From contig NZ_CAKLDM010000002.1 in NCBI RefSeq assembly GCF_921294215.1, forward strand, positions 2,170,001-2,234,000: a stretch of DNA of 64,000 nucleotides. The letters are read 5' to 3'. The DNA comes from Vibrio marisflavi CECT 7928 (GTDB taxonomy: Bacteria; Pseudomonadota; Gammaproteobacteria; Enterobacterales; Vibrionaceae). The position numbers and the translations under genes are program-made. Of this stretch, positions 17,949-27,359 are shown in pieces (the stretch's first letter is position 1; every line of letters starts with the position of its first letter). Under the pieces are notes generated by a model. It was not told the DNA's origin, did no database searches, and was given only the letters and a program-made list of their open reading frames with translations.

Positions 17949-18968
17949 TTATTGACTGTTTGATGCTTTCACCGTCTTAGCTCGAACCTCAGCCAACGCT
18001 CTTTCTAAGTTTTCATTGGCGACTTTATAGTAGGTTGGCTTCTTGTCTATCGCTTGCTCAAGATAAGGGATCGCTTCTTCAGGCTTACCTTGCAAAATAA
18101 GGAAATAGCCAACATTATTCAGCGCTTCGGCGGCGTCCATCTGGCGCATAAAGACGTTAATAGCTCGCTTCACTTCTCCCTTAGCTAAATAAATGAGCGC
18201 CAAATTATTTTGCGCTTTCTCATTGTTAGGAGATTTCTCCAGTGCAGAGACAACAAATCTTTGTGCTTTCACATAGTCGCCAGACATATAGTAGGAGTAG
18301 CCTATGTTAATTAACGTTTTCACCGATCTTGGGTTGATCTCTAACGACTTGGTATAAAACTCTTGAGCCAGTAAATGATCGCCTTTGAGATCGGTTAATA
18401 CCCCCAAGCCCATATAAGCAAGCGATGGAGAACGCTTATCCACTTTCAAATCAGCGACACCTTTTACCGTCACTATGTCGCCCATCTTTAACCTATTAGT
18501 GCTTTTAAGGCGCTCTTGATCAGAATCCAGAGCTCGATAAAAATAGGTGTACCCTTGCTCTACATCACCGGAACGGCTATAGAGAACACCAAGTTGTTCT
18601 AACGCTGAGACATTTTTCGGATCGTACTCCAAGCTCATTAAATAAGCTTTTTCTGCCAACGCCAAATTGCCTCTCATTTGGTGTATTCGACCAATGTTGT
18701 AAAGGGTTTTTCCTTGATGAACCGCTTCTGGGTAGGAGAGTGAATTTATGTACTCGTAAAGAGCGAGATCCATATTACCGTTTGATAACGCAAGATCGCC
18801 TCGACTAATCGCCTCTTGTTCATTGACGGCTGGCTCTTCAGTCGTCAATGTATCGATAGAACGACCATCATATAAAGAGTGATCAAATTTTGGCTCTTCC
18901 TTTTTACTCGCACATGCACTCAACAACATAATTAGTGCCAGCGAAACTAAAGTTTTGAATCCTTTCAT
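17949..18968 (-). CDS. tadD: Tad pilus assembly TPR lipoprotein TadD
   Basis: 339-aa lipoprotein. A signal peptide ends in LLSAC with lipidated C19, followed by at least six tetratricopeptide-like repeats (for example GRIHQMRGNLALAEKAY and NIGYSYYMSGDYVKAQ). TadD is the pilotin-like outer-membrane lipoprotein needed for assembly of the Flp secretin. It is the last gene of the contiguous Tad operon, 9 bases after tadC. Confidence 0.9.
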   Translation of the reverse strand: MKGFKTLVSLALIMLLSACASKKEEPKFDHSLYDGRSIDTLTTEEPAVNEQEAISRGDLALSNGNMDLALYEYINSLSYPEAVHQGKTLYNIGRIHQMRGNLALAEKAYLMSLEYDPKNVSALEQLGVLYSRSGDVEQGYTYFYRALDSDQERLKSTNRLKMGDIVTVKGVADLKVDKRSPSLAYMGLGVLTDLKGDHLLAQEFYTKSLEINPRSVKTLINIGYSYYMSGDYVKAQRFVVSALEKSPNNEKAQNNLALIYLAKGEVKRAINVFMRQMDAAEALNNVGYFLILQGKPEEAIPYLEQAIDKKPTYYKVANENLERALAEVRAKTVKASNSQ

Positions 18969-18977
18969 AGTGTTCCC

Positions 18978-19922
18978 TTATTGGCCTAACGTTGAACTGA
19001 TATACAACATAGAAGGCCCAATCGCGACGATAAAAAAGCAAGGCCAAATAAACAGCAACAACGGAAATATCATTTTAGTCGGAATTTTCGCAGCAATTTC
19101 TTCGATTTCTTGGTTACGTTTGTCACGAAAATCTTCAGTATATTCTCGTAGGGTCTGTGCGATACTGCCGCCGACTTTAGATGCATGTGCCAGCATATTC
19201 ACTAACCCAGTAATTTCGGTAACACCCGTACGTTTCACCAGCTCTGCAAAAGCATCTTGCATTTCTACGCCCGCTTTAATCTTGACACAAACGGTATCCA
19301 GCTCATCGGCAAAGTCTGGGTGTGAAATCATGAGCTCATCGGCAACCCTTCTTAACGCGGCATTAAAGCCAAGACCTGATTCTGTACAAACAACCAATAA
19401 ATCCAAAGCATCAGGAATACCGCCTTTGATTTTTGATTGGCGCTGTTTTACAAACCGGCCGAGTATAATGTTCGGCACGTACATACCGACTGCAACAGAA
19501 GCAATCATAATGAGCGTCAAATTACTCAAATCTGGCATAAAGAAATACAAACCAGCGGCAACCATTGCACCAATAATGAATGAGCAAAGTTTTATCGCAT
19601 AGAATATTGTTAAAGCATTGGCTTCATGGAAGCCCGCATGCATAAGTTTGTGGCGCGTCGTTTCACGTTCTTTGACGCTTTTAGGTGCAATAATTGGAGC
19701 AAGTGATTCAAGAGTATTATCTATCTTGCTGGATTTAGGTAACTTATTGCCGCCTGCTTCACTTTTAATTTCATCAAGTTTTCTTTGAGTTGCTGTTTTA
19801 GCACCAATAAAGATAAAGGACGCTGCGACAAACACCAAAATAGTTGACACAAGAATGAGTATAAGAAACATCATCTCTTCATCGAACTTCACTTGCGCAA
19901 TTGAGTTGAGTATTTCGTTCAT
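18978..19922 (-). CDS. tadC: Tad inner-membrane platform protein TadC
   Basis: 314 aa with a type II secretion F domain and about four membrane helices (one at the N-terminus, the rest mid and C-terminal). It pairs with TadB to form the inner-membrane platform driven by the TadA ATPase. The segment ESGLGFNAALRRVADEL is typical of TadC. It starts one base from the TadB stop, implying translational coupling. Confidence 0.92.
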   Translation of the reverse strand: MNEILNSIAQVKFDEEMMFLILILVSTILVFVAASFIFIGAKTATQRKLDEIKSEAGGNKLPKSSKIDNTLESLAPIIAPKSVKERETTRHKLMHAGFHEANALTIFYAIKLCSFIIGAMVAAGLYFFMPDLSNLTLIMIASVAVGMYVPNIILGRFVKQRQSKIKGGIPDALDLLVVCTESGLGFNAALRRVADELMISHPDFADELDTVCVKIKAGVEMQDAFAELVKRTGVTEITGLVNMLAHASKVGGSIAQTLREYTEDFRDKRNQEIEEIAAKIPTKMIFPLLLFIWPCFFIVAIGPSMLYISSTLGQ

Positions 19923-19923
19923 A

Positions 19924-20892
19924 TCACACCTGGAAGTTTATTATGTTTCTTATCCAAATAGAGCCTAAAAATAAGCTCACGATCCCTCCGCTTATTAGCG
20001 TCATCCCTCTAGGATCAGTATAAAGCGGCTCAATATAACCTGGGTTCAGTATCGATAATCCTAGAAAAAGAATAAAAGGTGACAAAACCAATATCCAAGC
20101 GGAAAGACGACTTTCAGCGGAGATAGTTTTAATTTTACGAGCTAACTTAAAGCGAGCCCTAAGCACATGAGAGACTTTTTCTAAGTTCTCAGATAAGTTA
20201 CCACCCGTTTCTTTTTGCAGCAGTACCGCACTAGAGAAGGCCAACATCGCAACTGTCGGCGTTCGCTCAGCCATCTGCATAATTGCAAGGCGCATGTCAT
20301 AGCCGTAATTCAACAAGTTAAAGGTATTCTTAAACTCACTGCCAATCGGCTCGGGCATTTCGTTTCCCACTTCATTAAAGGACTGAGTTATCGGTTGACC
20401 AGCCTGCAGCATCCGGCGCATGATATCGAGTGCATCTGGTAGCTGTTCTTCAAATGCAGCTAATCTGTCAGATATTTTCTTTTGCAGTACAAAGTGCATG
20501 ATTACCCAAGTACCTACAAATGCAGCCACCGACACATACCAAGGTTGCCCCAACAAAAGAGCTAAACCACTAAGGCCTACACCGATAACCATAGTCACCG
20601 TCAGAGTTTGAGTTAACGTCCAGTCAAAACCTGACAACTCTATCGATTTTTTCAAGTCTGAAAAAACCTTAATATCAACGAGTCTTCGATCCAGGGGCGT
20701 TAAGCTCTTTAAATAATGTTCATGTAACAGTGAGCGACTCTGTTCATCTAATGTTGATTGAGTCGCTTTTAGTCGTTCCGATAACTCTTTGTGTTTTGCT
20801 TTGCTTCCTGCTGCCGGCAAAATTAATGCTTGAGATATAAATACCACGGCAAAAAATAACAAAACATAAAAGAGCGTTGCGTCATCTCCCAT
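19924..20892 (-). CDS. tadB: Tad inner-membrane platform protein TadB
   Basis: 322 aa with a type II secretion F domain, an N-terminal membrane helix, a mid pair of helices and C-terminal helices. The stretch MRRMLQAGQPITQSFNEVG and the following ETGGNLSENLE are characteristic. It partners TadC beneath the pilus. The start has AGGAGACAA upstream. It lies 11 bases after tadA. Confidence 0.92.
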   Translation of the reverse strand: MGDDATLFYVLLFFAVVFISQALILPAAGSKAKHKELSERLKATQSTLDEQSRSLLHEHYLKSLTPLDRRLVDIKVFSDLKKSIELSGFDWTLTQTLTVTMVIGVGLSGLALLLGQPWYVSVAAFVGTWVIMHFVLQKKISDRLAAFEEQLPDALDIMRRMLQAGQPITQSFNEVGNEMPEPIGSEFKNTFNLLNYGYDMRLAIMQMAERTPTVAMLAFSSAVLLQKETGGNLSENLEKVSHVLRARFKLARKIKTISAESRLSAWILVLSPFILFLGLSILNPGYIEPLYTDPRGMTLISGGIVSLFLGSIWIRNIINFQV

Positions 20893-20903
20893 CGCTTTGT
20901 CTC

Positions 20904-22403
20904 CTATTGGTATGTCTCATTAAAAATCTCAAACGGCAAGTGCAGACCTTTTTTAGAGAGTCCATCGTGACACGCAGGAACAACACCTGTGGCGGTAAAA
21001 TAACCGATGACGTTGCCCTCTTCGTCGACACCCTGTCTTTGAAATTTAAATATTTCTGACATGGTAATGATCTCTCCTTCCATGCCATTGATTTCTGAGA
21101 TGCTCACCATCCGACGGCGACCATCTTCTTGTCTCTCCATTTGCACAACTAAGTGGATGGCTGATGCTATTTGAGCACGTAAGTTCTTCGTTGAAATATT
21201 CCACCCAGCCATTGAGAACATGTTTTCAACACGGCTCAATGCATCTCTAGGTGTGTTGGCGTGAATTGTTGCCAGTGAACCATCGTGACCTGTGTTCATT
21301 GCAGCGAGCATGTCTACCGCTTCACTACCCCGCACCTCCCCAAGCACCACTCTATCTGGACGCATACGAAGGGAGTTTTTCACTAAATCTCGCTGCGTGA
21401 TTTCTCCTTTACCTTCCAAGTTAGCTGGACGAGTTTCTAAACGGACAACGTGTGGCTGCTGCAATTGCAACTCCGCCGAGTCTTCAATGGTGATGATTCG
21501 GTCATCTTGTGGTATAAATCCGGAAAATATATTCAAAGTGGTGGTTTTTCCAGAACCAGTACCACCCGCAATCAATATGTTCAGCTCACCTTTCACGGCC
21601 GCTTCTACAAACTTCGCCATCTGTTCAGACAACGAGTTGTAACCTAGAAGGTTTTCCATATTCAGTTTTTCAACGGCAAAACGACGAATCGAGACCGATG
21701 CTCCATCTAGTGCTAGAGGAGGAATGATGGCATTTACACGAGAGCCATCCAAGAGCCTAGCATCTACCATCGGAGAAGATTCATCGATTCGACGACCAAC
21801 TTGGCTTACGATTCGGTCAATAATATTTCTTAAATGGCGATCATCTAGGAAGGTATAGGGCGTTCTTTCAAGTTTACCGCGCCTTTCAACGAAAATGCTT
21901 TTTGGCCCATTCACCAAAATATCCGAAACAGTTGCATCGTTTAGTAGCGGCTCTAGTGGACCTAACCCAAACACTTCGTCTTCAATTTGTTTGATGATTC
22001 GTTTGCGCCCTTCGGCACTCAGTGCTTTAGTCTGATCGTCTGCCATCAACTGAACTATGGCATCATGTAAGTCTTTCTTCGCTCGCTCTTTGTCTAGCGT
22101 CGATAACAGGCCTAGATCCAACGTCTCCAGTAGGCGCTGATGATAATAGTGTTTAGTATCAAGCTCTTGCTCAATTTGCTTTCTCGCTTCATCAACCGCT
22201 TTTTCACGCTCTTCGACTTCACGGCGCTTCCTATCAACGACGCTTTCACCTTGCCGAGGCTCTGAATCAGCTGATTGCATTACTTGCTCTTCATCTTGCA
22301 AATAATGAGATGACTCTCCTGAGCCTCCACCGTCTTGTGAATCAGACGAAGACGACGCCCGCTCCTGAAAATCAGGATTAATATTTTTTCTTTTGAAAAA
22401 CAT
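20904..22403 (-). CDS. tadA: Tad pilus assembly/retraction ATPase TadA
   Basis: 499-aa secretion ATPase of the VirB11/PilT class that powers Flp pilus extension and possibly retraction. Walker A is GGTGSGKT at about 280-287. The Asp box (IITIEDSAELQL), Walker B region (VVLGEVRGSEA) and His box (GHDGSLATIHANT) follow in order. The first 90 residues are acidic, serine-rich and low in complexity, then form a coiled-coil stretch. The start has GGGAGCATCC upstream. It lies between tadZ and tadB. Confidence 0.95.
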   Translation of the reverse strand: MFFKRKNINPDFQERASSSSDSQDGGGSGESSHYLQDEEQVMQSADSEPRQGESVVDRKRREVEEREKAVDEARKQIEQELDTKHYYHQRLLETLDLGLLSTLDKERAKKDLHDAIVQLMADDQTKALSAEGRKRIIKQIEDEVFGLGPLEPLLNDATVSDILVNGPKSIFVERRGKLERTPYTFLDDRHLRNIIDRIVSQVGRRIDESSPMVDARLLDGSRVNAIIPPLALDGASVSIRRFAVEKLNMENLLGYNSLSEQMAKFVEAAVKGELNILIAGGTGSGKTTTLNIFSGFIPQDDRIITIEDSAELQLQQPHVVRLETRPANLEGKGEITQRDLVKNSLRMRPDRVVLGEVRGSEAVDMLAAMNTGHDGSLATIHANTPRDALSRVENMFSMAGWNISTKNLRAQIASAIHLVVQMERQEDGRRRMVSISEINGMEGEIITMSEIFKFQRQGVDEEGNVIGYFTATGVVPACHDGLSKKGLHLPFEIFNETYQ

Positions 22404-22419
22404 GGATGCTCCCTATTTA

Positions 22420-23643
22420 TTAGGAAAACAGACGACTAAAGAAACCCTGTTTTTTGATTAATTCTTCTTGTGGTAAAAGTTTAGTAGTAAATTCTTTTAC
22501 CGCCTTAGCGATTGCACTTTTTTTCTTCGTCTCAACAAACGGCCTACCTAGATTCGCGCTCTCAAATGCGACTTTAAAGTCGTTGGGAATAATGTGCACA
22601 TTTACCCCGACAATAGTCCCTTCTACATCTTGAACCTTAATTGACTGACGCTTTTCATAACGATTCAGTATGACCTCTATGTGTTCTTTGCCTATTCCGA
22701 ACTCCAGAGCTAATACCTTTGCAATCCTAGTTGTATTTCTGATTGCAACTAGGTTTTGCTGGGTCACTAAAAAGACTTTATTGGCTGGAGAAACAACGGA
22801 AGAAAACAGTCGGTCAATACCACGAGACATATCGACGATTATGTATTCGTAGACTTCCCTTAATACGGGGAGTAATTTGGCTATGTGATGGGCCTTTTCA
22901 AAATTCTCTTGGCTATTTTCATGTTTAAAGCCAAGCAAATGAAGTCCTGAGGAGTGTTTGGTAACGATTGACCCAAGTGACACTTCATCCATATCAGAAA
23001 CATTGGCAATCGCATCTGCTAACGTATACTTGGAAGTCAGATTTAGGTAATCATCGCTCACACCAAACTGCAAATCTAAATCAAGTAGCAAGACTTTTTC
23101 GGGGGCCTTTTTTACTAAGTTCAATGCTGTACTTAAAGCCAAAGTCGACGCGCCTGCACCACCTTTGGTGTTCACAAAAACAAAGAGCTCCCCTAAATCT
23201 CGGCTCGCGACTTTATCTTCCGCAACGCTTTTCAGCATTGGGATAAGATCTGAGAAACCTATTTTGTCTGAAACAAAATCAGCTGCACCGATTCTCAATG
23301 CGATTTTCAGTGCGCCATTATCACTTTCATTACCAAAAACAATGAGAGAAGCTTCATGACCATCATTGATTGGTCCTTCAAATTGCTGAAGCTCAACTAT
23401 CTTTTGCGCCCAGTTTGGCCCTGTTTCAACAAAGATTAAATCCGGTAAATTGAACTGAGACAGGTTCGAAACGACAAGGCTGTGCATCGAGATAGTTTCA
23501 AAAGAAATACTCTCGCTTTTAGATAGTTCATTCGAAATATGGGTTCGAAACTGATCGCTCGAATAGAACACCCAAATACTCAAGCTGGTTTTCAGCCTAA
23601 GCGTATTTTCTTCGTTCCTTGAAAGCTTCACTGCTTCTCCCAT
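22420..23643 (-). CDS. tadZ: Tad polar localisation protein TadZ/CpaE
   Basis: 407 aa with an atypical receiver-like N-terminal domain (about residues 20-145) and a ParA/MinD-type ATPase domain with the deviant Walker A KGGAGAST at about 160-167. TadZ/CpaE proteins place the Tad machine at a cell pole. The second half has LLLDLDLQFGVSDDYLNL and IIVDMSRGIDRLF, which are ParA/MinD-like. It lies 16 bases before tadA and 11 bases after tadF. Confidence 0.92.
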   Translation of the reverse strand: MGEAVKLSRNEENTLRLKTSLSIWVFYSSDQFRTHISNELSKSESISFETISMHSLVVSNLSQFNLPDLIFVETGPNWAQKIVELQQFEGPINDGHEASLIVFGNESDNGALKIALRIGAADFVSDKIGFSDLIPMLKSVAEDKVASRDLGELFVFVNTKGGAGASTLALSTALNLVKKAPEKVLLLDLDLQFGVSDDYLNLTSKYTLADAIANVSDMDEVSLGSIVTKHSSGLHLLGFKHENSQENFEKAHHIAKLLPVLREVYEYIIVDMSRGIDRLFSSVVSPANKVFLVTQQNLVAIRNTTRIAKVLALEFGIGKEHIEVILNRYEKRQSIKVQDVEGTIVGVNVHIIPNDFKVAFESANLGRPFVETKKKSAIAKAVKEFTTKLLPQEELIKKQGFFSRLFS

Positions 23644-23654
23644 TTATCGTCCCC

Positions 23655-24131
23655 TTAACAGTTTGTAAATGTACCATCTGCATGTACGCCTAGATTTTCG
23701 ACTGGTAACGTGGATTCAAACTCTGGCACAGTCAAAGCACCGTCATCACCTAGAAAGTTTAGAAATCCGACAAACTGATAATCGTAGTCAACTACTCTGG
23801 CCCGTACATATCGAATTGTAGTAAATACAGCGTTGTCCGTGAGTGTCCCTGTCACAACAGAGCCACCATCATCTAAATAATCGACATCAATATTTGCTGC
23901 AGTGAATCCAGTAGGTACGTTATCCGCAAGAGCAAGGCCGGGAATATCTCCTAAATCAGTGACATGACAAACTGTCCCTAGTCGAGCTGCCGTTCTCGAC
24001 ACATCACTTAATACCTGCATTGAGTACACATAGTGACCAAAGTTAACGACACCTAGCACCAGCAGCACCAAAGCAGAAGAAACGATGGTAAACTCGATGA
24101 TACTTAAACCAGATTGCTTTTTGGAAATCAT
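23655..24131 (-). CDS. tadF: TadF-type minor pseudopilin
   Basis: 158 aa. A short basic leader ends in G before LSIIEFTIV, so cleavage is expected at KQSG/LSIIEF with a glutamate at position +5, as in Flp-type prepilins cut by TadV. One hydrophobic helix follows. The rest is soluble with two cysteines (one near 55, one at the C-terminus) that could pair. It overlaps tadE by four bases (ATGA). The assignment as TadF rather than a second TadE is by position. Confidence 0.82.
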   Translation of the reverse strand: MISKKQSGLSIIEFTIVSSALVLLVLGVVNFGHYVYSMQVLSDVSRTAARLGTVCHVTDLGDIPGLALADNVPTGFTAANIDVDYLDDGGSVVTGTLTDNAVFTTIRYVRARVVDYDYQFVGFLNFLGDDGALTVPEFESTLPVENLGVHADGTFTNC

Positions 24132-24580
24132 GGTGTGGCTCCTCCTGTGTACATCATCGCAGAAGCATTCAGAGGTACTGCAAAATCAATAGTTGAGTTA
24201 AAAGCCCCCATCATAGGCTGATAGGTGTAGTTCACAGTAATGGTTACGTAATTACCTGCTTCGGTAATACCAACGTCTGACGTGGTCAGGTCAGTCACCA
24301 TAGCGTCACCTGTACCAGCTGCATTTCCATAAACCACCATGTTTCGAATAACACTATAATCAGCGACGTCTGACGAGCCAGATGTGCCATAAATATCAAC
24401 AACTGAATACCTTGCGGCATGCTGAACCATTTTGTTAATTGTGTTGTAGGTAATGAACGCATTACCTACTTCGGCAATGCCAGCAAGCAGAGTAAATAAA
24501 ATCGGTAAAGTAATAAGAAACTCTACAGCAGCAAGGCCGCAATTCTTTTTCCGTGATGATTTGTTCGCGTGCTTTAACAT
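24128..24580 (-). CDS. tadE: TadE-type minor pseudopilin
   Basis: 150 aa from the ATG at 24580, which has AGGAGGGTG upstream; an earlier in-frame start adds nine residues and lacks a ribosome site. The leader ends in CG before LAAVEFLITLPILF, a Flp-type prepilin site with glutamate at +5, followed by one hydrophobic helix. TadE-like minor pilins are processed by TadV and needed for Flp pilus biogenesis. Its ATGA overlap with tadF implies coupled translation. A 247-base gap upstream separates it from the lipoprotein gene, unusual within this compact operon. Confidence 0.86.
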   Translation of the reverse strand: MLKHANKSSRKKNCGLAAVEFLITLPILFTLLAGIAEVGNAFITYNTINKMVQHAARYSVVDIYGTSGSSDVADYSVIRNMVVYGNAAGTGDAMVTDLTTSDVGITEAGNYVTITVNYTYQPMMGAFNSTIDFAVPLNASAMMYTGGATP

Positions 24581-24827
24581 AACACCCTCCTTATTTGGCA
24601 ATAACACAGCAGCCTCATATGAAAGGGAGGTAACGTTTCGAAGAAATGAGTATTTTGATTGTTGAAACTTATTCGACGATACGGGTTAGAAAGGCAATAT
24701 TGCTTACAAACAAAATAACCCTGTGACAGTCCTGCCACAAACCGTCTGAAAATGATATTGGTGCCTTTAATTTCATTAAGACACCTTAAGTAATTTAGTT
24801 TCAAAAACATAACTCATTCCTTGAGCG

Positions 24828-25088
24828 CTAATTAGAAGACTCCTCCAAAACTTGACTTGATGTTCCTTCCAACTCAACTTCTTTAGCACTAGTATAAGTT
24901 TGGTATACATTCTCCAATCTTTCACCGTTGCCAGATGTAATAATTTCTAAATTGTTCTTTGCTGCATCAGGGTCGTAAGTTTGAGCCTGAATTAAGCTGT
25001 TCACCGTAGAGCCCAGCGGCGCATCATTACTGGAGCAACCGACCAAGAACAAGCTAGCTAAAGCTAATGTAATTAGTGACTTATCCAT
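24828..25088 (-). CDS. Small Tad-locus lipoprotein
   Basis: 86 aa. A signal peptide ends in LFLVGC, giving a lipidated cysteine near residue 18 and a mature chain of about 69 residues that is hydrophilic and serine- and glutamate-rich. The ATG at 25088 follows AAGGAAATGAAC with proper spacing; the frame extends further but without a ribosome site. It lies 16 bases after rcpA. Its place next to the secretin suggests a role like RcpB or a pilotin, but I see no sequence match, so the function is open. Confidence 0.72.
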   Translation of the reverse strand: MDKSLITLALASLFLVGCSSNDAPLGSTVNSLIQAQTYDPDAAKNNLEIITSGNGERLENVYQTYTSAKEVELEGTSSQVLEESSN

Positions 25089-25104
25089 GTTCATTTCCTT
25101 AACT

Positions 25105-26604
25105 TTAAAAGCTGTGTCCAAATGTCCCTTCCGTACCGCCATCAGGGTATTCTACAAAGTCTGTCACAGGTCCCTCAGTTTCTGCTCCTGCTTTTGGAGC
25201 GACTGAAAGCGCTGCAACATAAGGGCTTTTACCCAGCAAGTAATACTGCATATCCGTTGGCTCCATAAACAGATCGGTAGGCAGTACTACCTTATCTCTA
25301 TCCACTGCTTTCGCGAGTCTCGCTGTGACCAAAATTACGAGTTCTGTTTCACCTTTAATATAGGCAGAACTATTAAATAGTTGACCTAAGATTGGTAAAT
25401 CGCCCAGCCCCGGAAACTTCCTCGCAGCATCTTTAACTGTTTCACTCAATAAGCCTGCAATACCAATGGTTTGCCCATCAGCAAGCTCTAAAGTAGACGA
25501 GGCACTTCGACGGGTTATCGGGTAAATTTGGTAACTAGCATCACTGATAACATCAATTGATAGCGAAGAAGACGTAGTTATTTCACTGACATCCACAGCC
25601 ATCTCTAAATTGATATTCTGGTTGCTCAGTATTGTTGGAATAAACTTCAGCCCAACACCGTATTCCTTGTACTCGATGGTAACGGTATCGTTGTCTTGAG
25701 AGACAGGAATAGGAAACTCACCACCAGCAAGCATTTCTGCTTTAGATCCACTCAATGCGGTCAAATTTGGCTCTGCCAAGATTTTTGCCGCGCCTTGCTC
25801 CTTCGCCATATCAAGGGCAAGTGATAAGGTATTCCGACTATCAACAAAACCACCTAAGATGCCGTAATCTGAAGCATCAATGCTAGGAGAACCCAAGGTA
25901 GGTGTGATTCCTGATATCGACGAAGCAGTTGAGGCTATCCCTGCTCCAAAATGATCGCCCGTATTGAAAAATGCTATGTTGGCATCAAATTTTCTGATTA
26001 AAGAACGCTGCACTTCCGCTACCGTCACTTCAAGCATGACTTGTTGTGAACCACCTACAGTCATCAAATTGATAATGCCTGACTTTTGCACATTTTCGCT
26101 TAGTGATTCAGTACCTGCAGCCGAACCAGAACCACCGCCTTTAACAACTTCAACTGACTGACCACCAGCGTAAGTTTCTGCCACTCTAAGTGCTACATTC
26201 ATCTTGGCTTGGCTGGACACCATTCCACTCAGGATCAAACGATTTTGAGAGCTGTGAACCTCAATTTTTTCATCCGGTAAAAACTCATACAGTTTGGATT
26301 TCAAGCTGTTGAGGTCGTGTGTCACTTCTATGTTTATCGCTTCAATCAATCGGCCACGATAATCCCAAGCCATCAAGTTGGTTGTACCCAGCTTTTTACC
26401 AATCAAAAACAGCTCATTTGAGCGTAACATTACGAAGTCTAAGACTTCTGGATCACCCAGTGAGACACGTTTAGCTTTTCCAGCTAGCTGTACGTGGGTG
26501 GATTTATGATGAGGAACTTTTACTACTTTCCCTGTTTGTGTAGATGCCACTGCATAGAAACTACTCGTCAGTAAGAGGCAAATTAAGATCGTTATTTTTT
26601 TCAT
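25105..26604 (-). CDS. rcpA: Tad outer-membrane secretin RcpA/CpaC
   Basis: 499 aa with a signal peptide (MKKITILICLLLTSSFYAVA), an N-terminal pilus-assembly domain, a BON-like region (HSSQNRLILSGMVSSQAKMN) and a C-terminal secretin domain with GVGLKFIPTI and PGLGDLPILGQLF. It forms the outer-membrane pore for the Flp pilus. The ATG at 26604 has GAGGTGTAAG immediately upstream; an in-frame TTG four codons earlier overlaps the preceding gene's stop and is less likely. Confidence 0.94.
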   Translation of the reverse strand: MKKITILICLLLTSSFYAVASTQTGKVVKVPHHKSTHVQLAGKAKRVSLGDPEVLDFVMLRSNELFLIGKKLGTTNLMAWDYRGRLIEAINIEVTHDLNSLKSKLYEFLPDEKIEVHSSQNRLILSGMVSSQAKMNVALRVAETYAGGQSVEVVKGGGSGSAAGTESLSENVQKSGIINLMTVGGSQQVMLEVTVAEVQRSLIRKFDANIAFFNTGDHFGAGIASTASSISGITPTLGSPSIDASDYGILGGFVDSRNTLSLALDMAKEQGAAKILAEPNLTALSGSKAEMLAGGEFPIPVSQDNDTVTIEYKEYGVGLKFIPTILSNQNINLEMAVDVSEITTSSSLSIDVISDASYQIYPITRRSASSTLELADGQTIGIAGLLSETVKDAARKFPGLGDLPILGQLFNSSAYIKGETELVILVTARLAKAVDRDKVVLPTDLFMEPTDMQYYLLGKSPYVAALSVAPKAGAETEGPVTDFVEYPDGGTEGTFGHSF

Positions 26605-26612
26605 CTTACACC

Positions 26613-27359
26613 TCAATCCTTCACTCTAATGTTCGAAGACTGCGTTCCTTTTATTACTGTTACACTCGGTGCAACGTAACGTTTCCTTGGAACTTCTTCA
26701 GGTTCATGGGGATTTCTTAGTGCTAGCTGTATTTCACCTTTGCTTTTCGCAGTCAGCAGCTTTTCAGCTTCTTTAGGAGAGACTTCTAAGGTGACGGCTC
26801 GAACTATAATGGGTTTGTTTTCTTGGGTTTTTGCAGTTTGGTCAACCGCCAAAACTTTGATGTCTTTCAGAACAGTTGAAGTCGTCGCATAGCGCTTGTT
26901 ATATTTGACCGTGCTTAAGATATCAACTTTGTTGCCGGGCAATAGAAAACCAGCAACACCGATAACGTCATTGACTCGTATTGTCACCGCTCGCTTATTT
27001 TCTTCTATAAGCGATGCCAACGTCGACCCTTCCCCTGGGACAGCAACACGAAGCGGATGAACAATCTCTCCGTTGTAGATAACATTTGCAGCGACTTTGC
27101 CAACCACTTCATCTGGCAAACCGAATTGATCGTCACTACGCCAATCTTTCTCAAGTAGCTTGGTCATTAAGTGTTGCTCTTCAATAATGGTTCCAGCTGG
27201 TATTTCCTGAGCTGCCACCACCACTGGTTCCCTTTCGACCACTTCGACTTCCACTTGTGGTTGTGCTTGCCTATCCATCCATTGTTTGGCAAAAAATACC
27301 GCTCCTAAACCAAATATAATGGATAGCAAGAATAGTAAAACGGCTTGATTTCTACTCAT
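26613..27359 (-). CDS. rcpC: Tad periplasmic protein RcpC/CpaB
   Basis: 248 aa. An N-terminal membrane anchor (about residues 6-26) is followed by an SAF domain (EREPVVVAAQEIPAGTIIE) and a second domain with VNDVIGVAGFLLPGNKVDIL. CpaB/RcpC links the Tad secretin to the cell envelope. Its ATG overlaps the stop of the AAA ATPase gene (ATGA), so the two are translationally coupled. Confidence 0.93.
   Translation of the reverse strand: MSRNQAVLLFLLSIIFGLGAVFFAKQWMDRQAQPQVEVEVVEREPVVVAAQEIPAGTIIEEQHLMTKLLEKDWRSDDQFGLPDEVVGKVAANVIYNGEIVHPLRVAVPGEGSTLASLIEENKRAVTIRVNDVIGVAGFLLPGNKVDILSTVKYNKRYATTSTVLKDIKVLAVDQTAKTQENKPIIVRAVTLEVSPKEAEKLLTAKSKGEIQLALRNPHEPEEVPRKRYVAPSVTVIKGTQSSNIRVKD

Noticed and set aside
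24574..24810. 78-codon minus-strand frame before tadE
   Set aside because: No ribosome site, odd composition and overlap with the tadE ribosome site; more likely non-coding spacer.
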